Shown: positions 8,569 to 17,183, counted from the first letter of the stretch. The stretch: 43,708 nucleotides of DNA from JBNKDD01 sp050288085 (GCA_050288085.1 JBNKDD010000013.1:1-43708); one strand, 5' to 3'. The notes: generated from the sequence alone by a model not told the origin. Numbers and translations are program-made.

Positions 8569-10620
8569 TTATTCAGTTGGATCGCCGCTGGGTGTATACG
8601 CACATCGGAAGCCAAGTGTCGGCTGGTATACATCCGGGCTTAGCCAATCACGGAACGTCGTTTTTAACGCGTCACCCTGAGACTCGTAGCTCCCACCACG
8701 GAATATCTTGAACTCCCCGGTTTCTGGTCCGGTGGGGTTTTCGTCTGGCCCAACTTCGTAGTAGTTATCCTGATACCAATCATAAACCCACTCTGCAAGA
8801 TTTCCGGCCATTTCATAAGCCCCGTTGGGGCTGACCCCACTCGGATAACTCCCAACCGGGCGGGTATGCCCAAACAGGCTTTGGTAGTTCAAAAACTGTT
8901 CGTCAAGTACCAATCCGGGCCAGGGGAATATCCGGCTCTCACCGGTTTCCGGGTCCCAACGGGCGGCTTTTTCCCATTGTGCTTCGGTGGGAAGATGTCC
9001 TCCTCGCCACTCGCAGAAGGCCTGGGCTTCATACCAGGTCACGTTGATGTAGGGATAGTCATGGTAGTAGGTATTATCTGGATCATAGTAAAACACCTGG
9101 CTGGGAGAATGTGGATATTCAGGCGCTTTACACGCTCCTGCGTCCACACAGGCCATCCAGTATACGTTAGTTACCTCATAGCGGTCGATGTAAAACGCAT
9201 CGAGGTAAACCTCTCTTGGCGGGCGTTCATTCGGGCGACCGTCATCTCGCCCCATGATGAACTTCCCAGCCGGAACCAGAACCAATGTTGCCCCATGCTG
9301 TGTGATAGTGGGTGGTAAGTCAGTTGGGGTAACTGCCGGTGTAGCGGTAGAAGGTTCCTCGGTTGCTTCTTCTTCTGCCGGTGCTGACTCCTCAGGTTCA
9401 GCCGTTGGTGTTGGTGTTAAAAATGGGGTGAAGGTCGCGGCGACTCCCCTTGTCTGCGTGGGGATCACTTCAGCTTCAACGACTGTTGGAGTTGGTGGTG
9501 GGGCGACCAGTCCTAAATCTTCGCCAAACAGCAGAAACCCTCCGACTGCAACCACAGCCAGAATGACTATGATACTCAAGATAATCCCGATGTTTATTAG
9601 TTTGCGGGTTTTGCGCTGCCGTGTTCTTGCTGGAATTGGTCTACGCGGGGAAGTATCTGTCGCCGGAATGGGTTGGGAGCCTCTGAGGGCCTCCTGGAAA
9701 ATATCGTTGCCGTCCCGGATGGTGCGTAGTTCAGCTATCGATTTTAACGCGGCCAGCGTTTGAGGTGACCAATCCCATCCCTCGCTAGAAGACACAGCAG
9801 CTTCTAATGCGCGGGCCAGATCTGTGGCTGAGGCGTAGCGATTTTCCGGTTGTTTCGCCATAGCCTTTTGAAGCACTTCGTCCACTTCTTCCGGGATTTC
9901 AGGGTTGACATCCCGCAGCGAGGGTACCGGGCGCTGAATATGCATCAAGATTTGGGCGATGGGCGTTTCGGCAATATAGGGGAGCTGCCCGGTGATCATC
10001 TCGTACAGCATCACACCCAATGCATAGATATCCATCGTGGGGGAGGGGATACCCGGTTCTGACTGTTCAGGAGCCATGTAGGCTGGGGTCCCAACAATGC
10101 CGCTGCCGGTTAGTTTGGAAGTCCCTTCCAGCACTCTGGCGATCCCGAAATCTGATAGATAAGCGTTTCCCTCGGCATCCAACATCACATTGCTGGGTTT
10201 AATATCACGGTGGATCACATCTCGCTTATGAGCATAATCTAATGCCTGGGCAACCTGGCTGATGATTCGGATAATATCATCGTACGGAAGTGGCCCCTTC
10301 TCATTGATCATATCATCAAGCGTTCCACCTTCCATGAAGCGCATGATGATAAAGGGCCTGCCCTCATATTGCCCATAATCATACATGGGCAGGATGTGAA
10401 AATGCTCCAGGTGGGCGATGACCTCAGCTTCCTGGTGAAAACGTTCCATGAATGTATCATCGTGCAAAAAGGAGCCTGGCATGACCTTGACGGCAACGCG
10501 GCGGTTGATGCTGACGTGCCTGCCTTCATAGACCGTCGCCATTCCCCCTTTACCGAGCATACGGACGATGTTGTACTGACCTACAGTTTTCCCAATAAGT
10601 CTTTCCGGATCGGGCGACAT
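8569..10620 (-). CDS. Transmembrane Ser/Thr protein kinase with C-terminal SUMF1 (formylglycine-generating-enzyme-like) domain
   Basis: Residues 15-275 form a Hanks-type kinase with the glycine loop GKGGMATVYEG, catalytic Lys45, HRDIKPSN (137-144), DFG (157-159) and GTPAYMAPEQ. A membrane helix at about 340-365 (IGIILSIIVILAVVAVGGF) is followed by a Thr/Pro/Glu-rich linker. The C-terminal SUMF1/FGE-sulfatase domain (about 445-675) shows LVPAGKFIMG, HLPTEAQWEKAAR, GNLAEWVYDWY, RGGSY and LGFRCA. The kinase is therefore inside and the SUMF1 domain outside. Kinase residues look intact; the oxidising cysteine pair of true FGE is not obvious, so the outer domain may only bind a ligand. The gene heads a three-gene minus-strand operon with its own promoter. 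Confidence 0.9.
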   Translation of the reverse strand: MSPDPERLIGKTVGQYNIVRMLGKGGMATVYEGRHVSINRRVAVKVMPGSFLHDDTFMERFHQEAEVIAHLEHFHILPMYDYGQYEGRPFIIMRFMEGGTLDDMINEKGPLPYDDIIRIISQVAQALDYAHKRDVIHRDIKPSNVMLDAEGNAYLSDFGIARVLEGTSKLTGSGIVGTPAYMAPEQSEPGIPSPTMDIYALGVMLYEMITGQLPYIAETPIAQILMHIQRPVPSLRDVNPEIPEEVDEVLQKAMAKQPENRYASATDLARALEAAVSSSEGWDWSPQTLAALKSIAELRTIRDGNDIFQEALRGSQPIPATDTSPRRPIPARTRQRKTRKLINIGIILSIIVILAVVAVGGFLLFGEDLGLVAPPPTPTVVEAEVIPTQTRGVAATFTPFLTPTPTAEPEESAPAEEEATEEPSTATPAVTPTDLPPTITQHGATLVLVPAGKFIMGRDDGRPNERPPREVYLDAFYIDRYEVTNVYWMACVDAGACKAPEYPHSPSQVFYYDPDNTYYHDYPYINVTWYEAQAFCEWRGGHLPTEAQWEKAARWDPETGESRIFPWPGLVLDEQFLNYQSLFGHTRPVGSYPSGVSPNGAYEMAGNLAEWVYDWYQDNYYEVGPDENPTGPETGEFKIFRGGSYESQGDALKTTFRDWLSPDVYQPTLGFRCAYTPSGDPTE

Positions 10621-10655
10621 TCTTCTTTCCTTCTTGGTATAACAAACCTACCCGT

Positions 10656-10684
10656 GTTATAGCATACTCGTGAACAGGTTCCAA
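10656..10684 (-). promoter_or_regulatory. Promoter of the kinase / M23 operon
   Basis: Read on the minus strand, TTGGAA (10684-10679), a 17-base spacer and TATAAC (10661-10656) precede the kinase ATG at 10620. An AAGGAAAG ribosome site lies between. Confidence 0.6.
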
Positions 10685-10740
10685 GTCGAGTCAATATGAT
10701 AGTACACGTTGACCATCATGCTGACACCAATTCCGGGCTA

Positions 10741-10769
10741 TTGCCTGGCCTGACTACGCACAGTATAAT
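10741..10769 (+). promoter_or_regulatory. Promoter of the double-zinc-ribbon gene
   Basis: TTGCCT (10741-10746), a 17-base spacer and a perfect TATAAT (10764-10769) lie 38 bases before the GTG at 10807. The promoter sits downstream of an ATG at 10696 in the same frame, which supports the later start. Confidence 0.65.
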
Positions 10770-10806
10770 CCCACCCATATGCAACCAAGCACTCTGGAGG
10801 CCAAAA

Positions 10807-11358
10807 GTGCCCTTCAACCTACCTGTTGATCTCGAACAACTTTCCGGTGTCCTGATCGCCGTCGTATCAATCCTGGCTGCCGTCAGTGTGGCGCTCTGGA
10901 TTTCAATGACTATCTGGGCATTCCGAGATATGCGGTCACGTTCGCGCGATACCTTTGCTCAGATTTTAGCAGCTTTGGTGGTCGGCGTTCTGAATGTGCC
11001 CGGATTATTAGTTTACCTGATTCTGCGTCCTCACGAGACTCTGGCCCAGCAATACGAGCGGGCGTTAGAAGAAGAGGCTCTACTTCAGGAAATTGAGGGT
11101 AAACAAATGTGCCCCGGCTGTGGACATCCTATCAAGGAGAACTGGCGCATTTGTCCTTACTGCCATACCCGGCTCAAGAAACTCTGTCAGCAGTGCAGCG
11201 AGTTGCTGGATTTGACCTGGACTGTTTGCCCATATTGCGAGCATCAACAGATAGACGTAGCTCGACAGGCTAAACGACCTGTTTCACAGCCGAAAGCGGC
11301 CTTGCAGCGAGAATTTACCAGCTACAGCGATTCCTCCCCACCGGAAGAGGATTTCTAA
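10807..11358 (+). CDS. Membrane protein with C-terminal double zinc ribbon
   Basis: The start is taken as GTG at 10807 because a GGAGG (10796-10800) sits six bases before it and a good promoter lies just upstream. An in-frame ATG at 10696 lacks both. The 183-residue protein has two hydrophobic segments (about residues 10-35 and 50-72; LSGVLIAVVSILAAVSVALW and QILAALVVGVLNVPGLLVYL). A short charged helix follows, then two four-cysteine ribbons: CPGCGHPI...CPYCHTRL and CQQCSELL...CPYCEHQQ. Such proteins are common in Chloroflexota, but their role is unknown. It is transcribed divergently from the kinase operon and converges on enolase across a shared terminator. Confidence 0.75.
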   Translation: MPFNLPVDLEQLSGVLIAVVSILAAVSVALWISMTIWAFRDMRSRSRDTFAQILAALVVGVLNVPGLLVYLILRPHETLAQQYERALEEEALLQEIEGKQMCPGCGHPIKENWRICPYCHTRLKKLCQQCSELLDLTWTVCPYCEHQQIDVARQAKRPVSQPKAALQREFTSYSDSSPPEEDF

Positions 11359-11375
11359 TTACGCGGTTGAAAACA

Positions 11376-11407
11376 AAAAAGCGCCGAGTACAACTCGGCG
11401 CTTTTTA
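11376..11407. terminator. Bidirectional terminator between zinc-ribbon gene and enolase
   Basis: The stem AAAAAGCGCCGAG / CTCGGCGCTTTTT (11376-11388 and 11394-11406) with loop TACAA has A-rich and T-rich ends, so it can stop transcription from both converging genes. Confidence 0.93.
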
Positions 11408-11425
11408 ATTCGCTCAAATTAAATT

Positions 11426-12712
11426 CTACTTAATGCAGGTGAAGGCATCCAGACCAGGATAAACCGCGCTGGATCCCAGTTCTTCCTCAATGCGAAGCAG
11501 CTGGTTGTATTTGGCTACACGGTCACTACGGGCAGGTGCGCCTGTCTTAATCTGACCGGCATTCAGGGCCACGGCCAGGTCGGCAATCGTTGAGTCTTCT
11601 GTTTCACCGCTGCGGTGTGAGATAACGGCTGTCCAGTGATGGCGCTGTGAAAGTTCAACCGCCGCAATCGATTCGGTGAGTGAGCCAATCTGATTGACCT
11701 TGGTCAGGAGTGAGTTGCAGGCTCCAATTTCTAATGCATGGTGAACGCGCTCTGTGTTGGTAACGAGCAGGTCGTCCCCGACGATCTGAATTTTGTTACC
11801 AAGTTTCTCGGTCATCAGCACCCATGAGTCCCAATCGTCTTCGGCCAGACCATCCTCAATGGAGATAATGGGGTATTTTTCGACCCAATCCACATAGAAT
11901 TCAACCATTTCCTCACCGGTCAGGGTGCGGCCTTCGGTTGCTAGGTTATATTTGCCGTCTTCGTAGATCTCGCTGGCAGCCGGGTCAAGGGCCAACATGA
12001 CCTGTTCGCCGGGGGTATAACCTGCTTGCTGGATAGCCTCCAGTATAACCTCAACGGCAGCTGCGTTTGTCCCCAGGCTGGGAGCAAAGCCACCCTCGTC
12101 ACCTACATTGGTGGCGTGGCCCTTGCCCTTGAGGACCTTCTTCAATGACTGGTAGATCTCCGAGCCCCAGCGCAGTGCCTCAGCAAATGAACTCGCACCA
12201 ACCGGCATAATCATGAATTCCTGGAGATCGGTGCTGTCAGCAGCGTGCTTACCGCCATTCAGGATGTTCATCATGGGGACGGGCAGTACATGAGCATGTA
12301 CGCCGCCCAGATAACGGTAAAGCGGCATGCCCAGGCTGATTGCTGAAGCTTTTGCCGTCGCCAGAGAAGCTCCAAGGATCGCATTCGCGCCGAGCTTTTC
12401 CTTGTTGGGGGTTCCATCCAGCTCGTTGACCAGCAGCATGTCGATGGCAATCTGCTCGGTCGATTCCATACCCGCCAGTGCTTCGGTGATCGGGCCATTG
12501 ACGTTGGCAACGGCTTTTGATACGCCCTTGCCGCCGAACCGAGCCTTATCACCATCGCGTAATTCAAGTGCCTCGTGGACACCTGTGGATGCACCAGAGG
12601 GGACAATTGCCCGCCCGACTGCGCCATCTTCTAAATGAACCTCAACCTCGACGGTGGGGTTCCCACGTGAATCGAGGACCTCACGCCCGTGAACTTTCGC
12701 TATTCTCGCCAT
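11426..12712 (-). CDS. eno: Enolase (phosphopyruvate hydratase)
   Basis: The 428-residue length is typical. Family motifs run the full length: GREVLDSRGNPTVEVEV, VPSGASTGVHEALELRD, NILNGGKHA, GDEGGFAP, EDGLAEDDW, GDDLLVTN, LTKVNQIG and the signature SHRSGETEDSTIADLAV. These include the metal-binding aspartate and glutamates and the catalytic lysine. The enzyme converts 2-phosphoglycerate to phosphoenolpyruvate in glycolysis. An AAAGGA ribosome site lies eight bases before the ATG. The gene appears to be transcribed alone: the CHAT gene ends 101 bases upstream and a terminator follows downstream. Confidence 0.98.
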   Translation of the reverse strand: MARIAKVHGREVLDSRGNPTVEVEVHLEDGAVGRAIVPSGASTGVHEALELRDGDKARFGGKGVSKAVANVNGPITEALAGMESTEQIAIDMLLVNELDGTPNKEKLGANAILGASLATAKASAISLGMPLYRYLGGVHAHVLPVPMMNILNGGKHAADSTDLQEFMIMPVGASSFAEALRWGSEIYQSLKKVLKGKGHATNVGDEGGFAPSLGTNAAAVEVILEAIQQAGYTPGEQVMLALDPAASEIYEDGKYNLATEGRTLTGEEMVEFYVDWVEKYPIISIEDGLAEDDWDSWVLMTEKLGNKIQIVGDDLLVTNTERVHHALEIGACNSLLTKVNQIGSLTESIAAVELSQRHHWTAVISHRSGETEDSTIADLAVALNAGQIKTGAPARSDRVAKYNQLLRIEEELGSSAVYPGLDAFTCIK

Positions 12713-12813
12713 TTTCTTTTTCCTTTCTGAAGGAGAGAGAGTCTCTACAGACCGGGTTTAATCTTAGTCCATCCCCAACTTGCAGCCACTAACAAGTATC
12801 ATTATTTTTCATG

Positions 12814-14973
12814 TCAGACATCACTGGGACTCTTATTAATCCTGAAAACGCATAGTGCATCGCCTGTTGCCCGGCAGTCTGTCTCTACAATGCGGAAGGA
12901 TTTGCCGCTTGATGCCCAGGCAAAAGCCTCCTGTAACATTCCCACAGTCAGATGACACACGGGTTCCTGGGCCGTCCAACCCCAGCAAATCGGGCTGTTT
13001 TCAACCTTCCAATACCAGTTGTCGTTATCCTCATCAATCTCGATTTTCTGGTCGCTGATGACATTGAAGTATTTTTTCAGGAACTCAAGCCCAATACGCA
13101 TCCGGGCTTCTAGCGAGCCAACCTTCATCATCATGCCGGTTGAGATTCTGGATGCATCTTTGAAGTGTTCCAGCCCGGCTCTGAAGCTCTTTTCCCCGGC
13201 AATCCGGGCAACGGAACTTGCTCCACGAACTCCATACAGCCGGTAGATCGATTCCCATAACTGCCCTAGTTGTGAAAATGGGACTTCCTTGTTCAGATTG
13301 TCCGGTGGATAGCTTCTCAACAGGTGGGGTAATTCGGCCAGGACAAGCAGCATAGTAATCTTCTCGTGGCCTACGACCTGTTCGGTTGCTGTCAGAACGT
13401 CGCGCGTCCATTTGTTGGGGAGAAAAAGCTGCTCATTCTCTACAGGATGTGTTTTCTTGTTTTCTGAAGGCTCTTCCATCGATCCGGCGATAGATGTCGG
13501 ATGGTTGCCGTAATCTGCCCATACCGATTCATCAAAGGTGAAGACAAGGATAGACAGGCCCATTTGAATCTTGTCGCCCTCTTCTAGCCGGTGAGAGCCT
13601 GTGATCCGCTTCCGATTTACCAGCGTGCCGTTGCGACTGCCCAGATCAGATACCCAGAATCCATCATCCCGATATTCGATCTTGGCATGAGATCGTGATA
13701 CCTGTGTGTCAGGGATCACAATGTCGTTATCCGGAGTACGCCCTATCAAAGACTCCGGCGAATCTAGTTCAAAACTCCATCCATGTACAGCCCCATCCTT
13801 GCCAAGCAGATAAGCAACTTTTGCGTTTCCCGATGTGGGGGCGTTCTGTAACTCGAATAGATGACCATCAAGCATCCGCATGAAGATCACAGGAGTCGCC
13901 CATTCAACCCAATTAGGTTGGAAGAAGATCGCCCGGCGCGCTTCCGTTACAGCAGAATCAACCGGCAGCCCATCGACCATCGCGGCATAGAACTCTTCCG
14001 AGAAGGTAATTGCAGCCTGATCGCTTATGGCAAACTGCATCCCGACCACTGCCGGAATACCTCTTTCGATCAGCGCCGCTGATACACCGGAGAAGGGGTC
14101 TTGATCCCCGCTGCGTGCTCCCTCACAGGCATTCAACAATACCAGGCGGATTTGGGGGTAACTGTTGAACAACGTGCCCAGTTGGAAGCCATCAATCGGA
14201 CGTGACTTTCCACGAGGATCGGAGAATAACAGCTTGCCGGATTGAGTGGCTGGATCATAATCTCCATGGCCGATGTAGTGCCAGACGTGATAAGGGCGAT
14301 CCTGGCTTTCTGCCTGGCGCAAGGTGCGTTGTAAGGTGCGCATCATGGCATCCGGCATGAAGTCAAGTTCAACCAGCCCAGCCGATTCCAGGGATGAAAG
14401 CGCCTGCCAGACCTTTCCCTTTTCTGCCTCGACGTTAAGAGGTTCGAGATCATCCGGTGCACTGATAGTGACCAGGATTCGGAGGGGCAGGTCAACCTTC
14501 ATTGGGCGGGGTGGATTGGGCAGATCAAGGTAGCGCACGATAGGAGTTGCATCTGAGAGGGCCAGGAAATCTTGCCCATCGTACAGGCATTCCCAGGGTA
14601 ATTTACCCAACTCAGGAGCATCATTTAGGCGCAGCTGCACCCGCAGCCCATTTCCCTTGATCCGGGCGACCGACCGCGCACTGACAAAAACATCGCGAAC
14701 GCGCCCCTGTACAACTGCATCGAATAACTTAGTGCCGAGATCAACTGTAAGCTGCATTGGCTCAGGAATAGCATTTGAGGCAGATGCCTTTTGTTGACCC
14801 GAAATCCGGTTCATGAAGAGTGTGAGTTCTTCATCAGTGAGTGGCAAGGAAAACTCAGACCGGGCTTCACCTGCCGGTCCCTGTGCCTCTGCCCGATAAC
14901 GACCCTCTCCAGCACGTTCGATTTTGAGAATGAAATCCTGATATGTTTTCCAGGCGGCTTCCCTGGGTATCAT
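12814..14973 (-). CDS. CHAT-FHA-V4R protein (caspase-like protease with phosphothreonine-binding and ligand-binding domains)
   Basis: This 719-residue protein has four parts. Residues 1-160 are the usual CHAT lead-in (LPWECLYDG). Residues 165-370 are a CHAT caspase-like domain with the His in HYIGHG (His232/His236) and the nucleophile in LLNACEGA (Cys283). Residues 395-480 are an FHA domain (LIGRTPDNDIVI, VSRSHAKI, DLGSRNGTLVN). Residues 515-715 resemble a V4R domain, ending with PVCHLTVGMLQEAF, ETDCRATGDALCVF and cysteines 673, 700 and 708. FHA domains bind phosphothreonine, V4R domains bind small ligands or metal, and CHAT proteins are often signal-activated proteases. There is no signal peptide, so it acts in the cytosol. 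A GAGG site and a good promoter precede it. Confidence 0.85.
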   Translation of the reverse strand: MIPREAAWKTYQDFILKIERAGEGRYRAEAQGPAGEARSEFSLPLTDEELTLFMNRISGQQKASASNAIPEPMQLTVDLGTKLFDAVVQGRVRDVFVSARSVARIKGNGLRVQLRLNDAPELGKLPWECLYDGQDFLALSDATPIVRYLDLPNPPRPMKVDLPLRILVTISAPDDLEPLNVEAEKGKVWQALSSLESAGLVELDFMPDAMMRTLQRTLRQAESQDRPYHVWHYIGHGDYDPATQSGKLLFSDPRGKSRPIDGFQLGTLFNSYPQIRLVLLNACEGARSGDQDPFSGVSAALIERGIPAVVGMQFAISDQAAITFSEEFYAAMVDGLPVDSAVTEARRAIFFQPNWVEWATPVIFMRMLDGHLFELQNAPTSGNAKVAYLLGKDGAVHGWSFELDSPESLIGRTPDNDIVIPDTQVSRSHAKIEYRDDGFWVSDLGSRNGTLVNRKRITGSHRLEEGDKIQMGLSILVFTFDESVWADYGNHPTSIAGSMEEPSENKKTHPVENEQLFLPNKWTRDVLTATEQVVGHEKITMLLVLAELPHLLRSYPPDNLNKEVPFSQLGQLWESIYRLYGVRGASSVARIAGEKSFRAGLEHFKDASRISTGMMMKVGSLEARMRIGLEFLKKYFNVISDQKIEIDEDNDNWYWKVENSPICWGWTAQEPVCHLTVGMLQEAFAWASSGKSFRIVETDCRATGDALCVFRINKSPSDV

Positions 14974-15012
14974 GCTACTGCCTCATCAAACCAATCGCTG
15001 TAATTGCATCTA

Positions 15013-15040
15013 ATTATAGAGTAGTCAAACCAAACGCCAA
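15013..15040 (-). promoter_or_regulatory. Promoter of the CHAT-FHA-V4R gene
   Basis: On the minus strand TTGGCG (15040-15035), a 16-base spacer and a perfect TATAAT (15018-15013) precede the ATG at 14973 by about 40 bases. Confidence 0.55.
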
Positions 15041-15072
15041 AATAACGGTCAGGTGACGACAATTTTCTTAAC

Positions 15073-15102
15073 TTGGATTTGTACCCCTGGTTACGCTAGA
15101 AT
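15073..15102 (+). promoter_or_regulatory. Probable promoter of mnmA
   Basis: TTGGAT (15073-15078), an 18-base spacer and TAGAAT (15097-15102) lie about 42 bases before the ATG at 15145. The -35 match is weak. Confidence 0.4.
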
Positions 15103-15144
15103 CCTCACGTTTCAGTAAGGGCAGATTGATGTGAGTTGACATTG

Positions 15145-16224
15145 ATGAATAAACACGTTGTTGTCGCTATGAGCGGAGGGGTAGATAGTTCGGTCAGTGC
15201 TGCGCTGTTGGTTGAGCAGGGCTACCAGGTAACCGGCATTATGATGCGTCTGTGGTCTGAACCGGGTGTGGTATCCGGCCAGCGCGATAATCGCTGCTGC
15301 ACCCGTGACCAGATGCTTGATGCGCACTTTGTGGCTAAAAAGCTCGGTATCCCCTTCCATGTGATTGATGCTCAGCAAATTTTCAAGCAAAAGGTCGTTG
15401 ATCCATTTGTGGATGGGTATCGTCAGGGGATCACACCCAACCCATGCCTGGCCTGTAACCGGCATATCCGATTCACCCATCTCCTGGACGAAGCTCTTTC
15501 ACACGGTGCAGACTATCTTGCTACCGGGCATTATGCGCAGATCACACAGACTGCTGGCGGTGAATATGAACTCCGCAAGGGAGTTGATCCGGGCAAAGAC
15601 CAGAGTTATGTACTGAGCGTACTCACCCAGGCTCAACTCAAGCATACGATGTTCCCAGTGGGGGGATATGTCAAAAGCGAAGTGCGCCAGTTGGCACAAA
15701 AATTTGGACTGTCTGTGGCAAGTAAAGGTGACAGCCAGGATTTATGTTTTGTGGCAGATGGGGACTATCGGCGTTTCTTGCAGACCGTTGATGCACACGC
15801 TTTTGAGCCTGGGCCGATCAAGCTTCATACCGGCGAACAGGTAGGAACCCATCAGGGTCTGCCCGGTTATACGATTGGACAGCGTAAAGGACTGGGTATC
15901 TCATGGAGTGAGCCGCTGTACGTGATCTCTAAAGACGTTCCGGCCAACACTCTGATCGTTGGTGCACAGGCAGACCTGGGTAACGACACCTTCCAGGCTG
16001 CCGATATGAACTGGCTGGCCGGGTATCCCCCGGTTGATGCCATCCAGGTTGAGGTCAAAATTCGCTACAAGGTTCGCCCGGTGATAGCTACCGTTTTCCC
16101 GATAGGCCATGACCGGGCTGAAGTTAAGCTGGATGATCCACTTCCCGATATTACGCCGGGGCAGGGGGCCGTCTTCTATGACGGTGATAAAGTTGTCGGC
16201 TGTGGATTGATCGAATCCCCCTAG
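15145..16224 (+). CDS. mnmA: tRNA-specific 2-thiouridylase MnmA
   Basis: The 359-residue protein (ATG at 15145) begins with the PP-loop SGGVDSS for ATP binding. It also has the two redox cysteines expected for sulfur transfer, in NPCLACNR and QDLCFVADGDY. DPGKDQSYVLSVL, LPGYTIGQRKGLG and a C-terminal beta-barrel ending GQGAVFYDGDKVVGCGLI complete the family pattern. MnmA thiolates uridine 34 of Lys, Glu and Gln tRNAs using sulfur relayed from a cysteine desulfurase. In-frame TTG codons just upstream are possible starts but less likely. The gene overlaps the converging A24 peptidase gene by four bases. Confidence 0.97.
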   Translation: MNKHVVVAMSGGVDSSVSAALLVEQGYQVTGIMMRLWSEPGVVSGQRDNRCCTRDQMLDAHFVAKKLGIPFHVIDAQQIFKQKVVDPFVDGYRQGITPNPCLACNRHIRFTHLLDEALSHGADYLATGHYAQITQTAGGEYELRKGVDPGKDQSYVLSVLTQAQLKHTMFPVGGYVKSEVRQLAQKFGLSVASKGDSQDLCFVADGDYRRFLQTVDAHAFEPGPIKLHTGEQVGTHQGLPGYTIGQRKGLGISWSEPLYVISKDVPANTLIVGAQADLGNDTFQAADMNWLAGYPPVDAIQVEVKIRYKVRPVIATVFPIGHDRAEVKLDDPLPDITPGQGAVFYDGDKVVGCGLIESP

Positions 16225-16970
16225 AATCCACTTAGCATAAAGTAGCCGACCTGATCGCCCCAGAGCAGCATCAGAGAAGCCGCCAGTACAATCGATGGCC
16301 CATAGGGGATGGCCGTGTGGGCCTTATAGTTTCTCAGGATTAAGAGGCGTACCAGAATGTAGAGAAACGCTATCACCCCACCCAGCAGGATCATCAGCAC
16401 CAGCATGTGAATCACATGTTCGAAGCCGACGACCAGCCCGCAGTAAGTAGCCAGGGTGACATCACCAAAGCCAAAAGGTACTTCATCAATGGGATCATCG
16501 CGCTGTGTGTTGACAATCCAGAGGTAAATAGCGCCCAGTACATAGACCGCCATCACAACAACCTGGCCCATTGCATAACCGCTCAATGCTTCGGTGAAAC
16601 GAATCCGTGAGCCAATTAACGTTTCCAATAATGCAATAGCAATTGCCGGGAACATAACACTATTCAGAACCAGTTTATGCTCAATGTCAATGATTGCAAT
16701 GAGGACAAACACGGCGAGGTAAAAGCCCAATACCGCCAGCATGGGGTTCAGCCCTTCACGGTGCCAAAGGTATAGGCCAATCGCTGCGATCACTATCTCA
16801 ACGATGATGTACCGTGCAGAAACCAACCGAGATGTGAAAGGCGGAATGGGTGTTGGTTTTTCATCCTCATTAACACTTTGCTCTCTTTGAGCGGGGAGCC
16901 AATCTGCCAGCCAATTCACCAGGAGTCCGACCAACAGGCTAAAAAGTAGGGTCAACAAATAACCAAGCAT
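16221..16970 (-). CDS. Prepilin-peptidase-like (A24) membrane protein without the methylase domain
   Basis: The 249-residue protein has seven or more hydrophobic segments and the two catalytic aspartates of A24 peptidases: IAIIDIEHKLV (Asp95) and VPFGFGDVTLA (Asp170). AIPYGPSIVLAA is typical of the last helices. The N-terminal region lacks the four-cysteine methyltransferase domain of full PilD. It therefore resembles archaeal-type preflagellin peptidases or truncated bacterial TadV-like enzymes. No pilin or secretion ATPase gene is in the window, so its substrate must be encoded elsewhere. Its 3' end overlaps mnmA by four bases, and its upstream region holds a structured repeat. Confidence 0.8.
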   Translation of the reverse strand: MLGYLLTLLFSLLVGLLVNWLADWLPAQREQSVNEDEKPTPIPPFTSRLVSARYIIVEIVIAAIGLYLWHREGLNPMLAVLGFYLAVFVLIAIIDIEHKLVLNSVMFPAIAIALLETLIGSRIRFTEALSGYAMGQVVVMAVYVLGAIYLWIVNTQRDDPIDEVPFGFGDVTLATYCGLVVGFEHVIHMLVLMILLGGVIAFLYILVRLLILRNYKAHTAIPYGPSIVLAASLMLLWGDQVGYFMLSGF

Positions 16971-17048
16971 AATTCTTTCCTGAGTGATGATAAGTTGGTC
17001 CGGATAAAAGATTCTGACTCATGTTCGGTATAAGTGACTTTTCACGAG

Positions 17049-17183
17049 GTTGGGTAGCCGCGAAGTTTATTCGCGGCGGCTTGCTCGCTAATTCTAGACA
17101 TGAGCCAAGATTTTAATCAAATGGCCCAACTGCATAGGAACTAGATAATGGTTTTGAAAAAACCTTATCTAGTTCCACTTAAA
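17049..17183 (+). repeat. Structured intergenic repeat, copy 1
   Basis: GTTGGG (17049-17054) pairs with CCCAAC (17125-17130) and encloses a small hairpin (17057-17077, GCCGCGAA/TTCGCGGC). Next come ACT, three bases, TAGGAA, and an 18-base near-perfect stem (17137-17155 with 17159-17176, one bulged T), then TTCCACTTAAA. The edges CCCAACT-N3-TAGGAA and TTCCACTT recur in copy 2 at 19205 with a different stem sequence. It fills much of the 338-base gap 16971-17308; no gene is seen in that gap. Confidence 0.7.

Noticed and set aside
9254..9763. Long open frame on the plus strand inside the kinase-SUMF1 gene
   Set aside because: It is antisense to the Thr/Pro/Glu linker and membrane helix, is low in complexity and has no ribosome site; the opposite strand carries clear domains.
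10696..10806. Longer start at ATG 10696 for the zinc-ribbon gene
   Set aside because: The promoter lies downstream of it and the only good ribosome site serves GTG at 10807.
17137..17176. Stem-loop considered as a rho-independent terminator
   Set aside because: No gene on the plus strand ends before it, there is no T-run after the stem, and the same edges recur at 19241 with another stem, so it is better described as a repeat.
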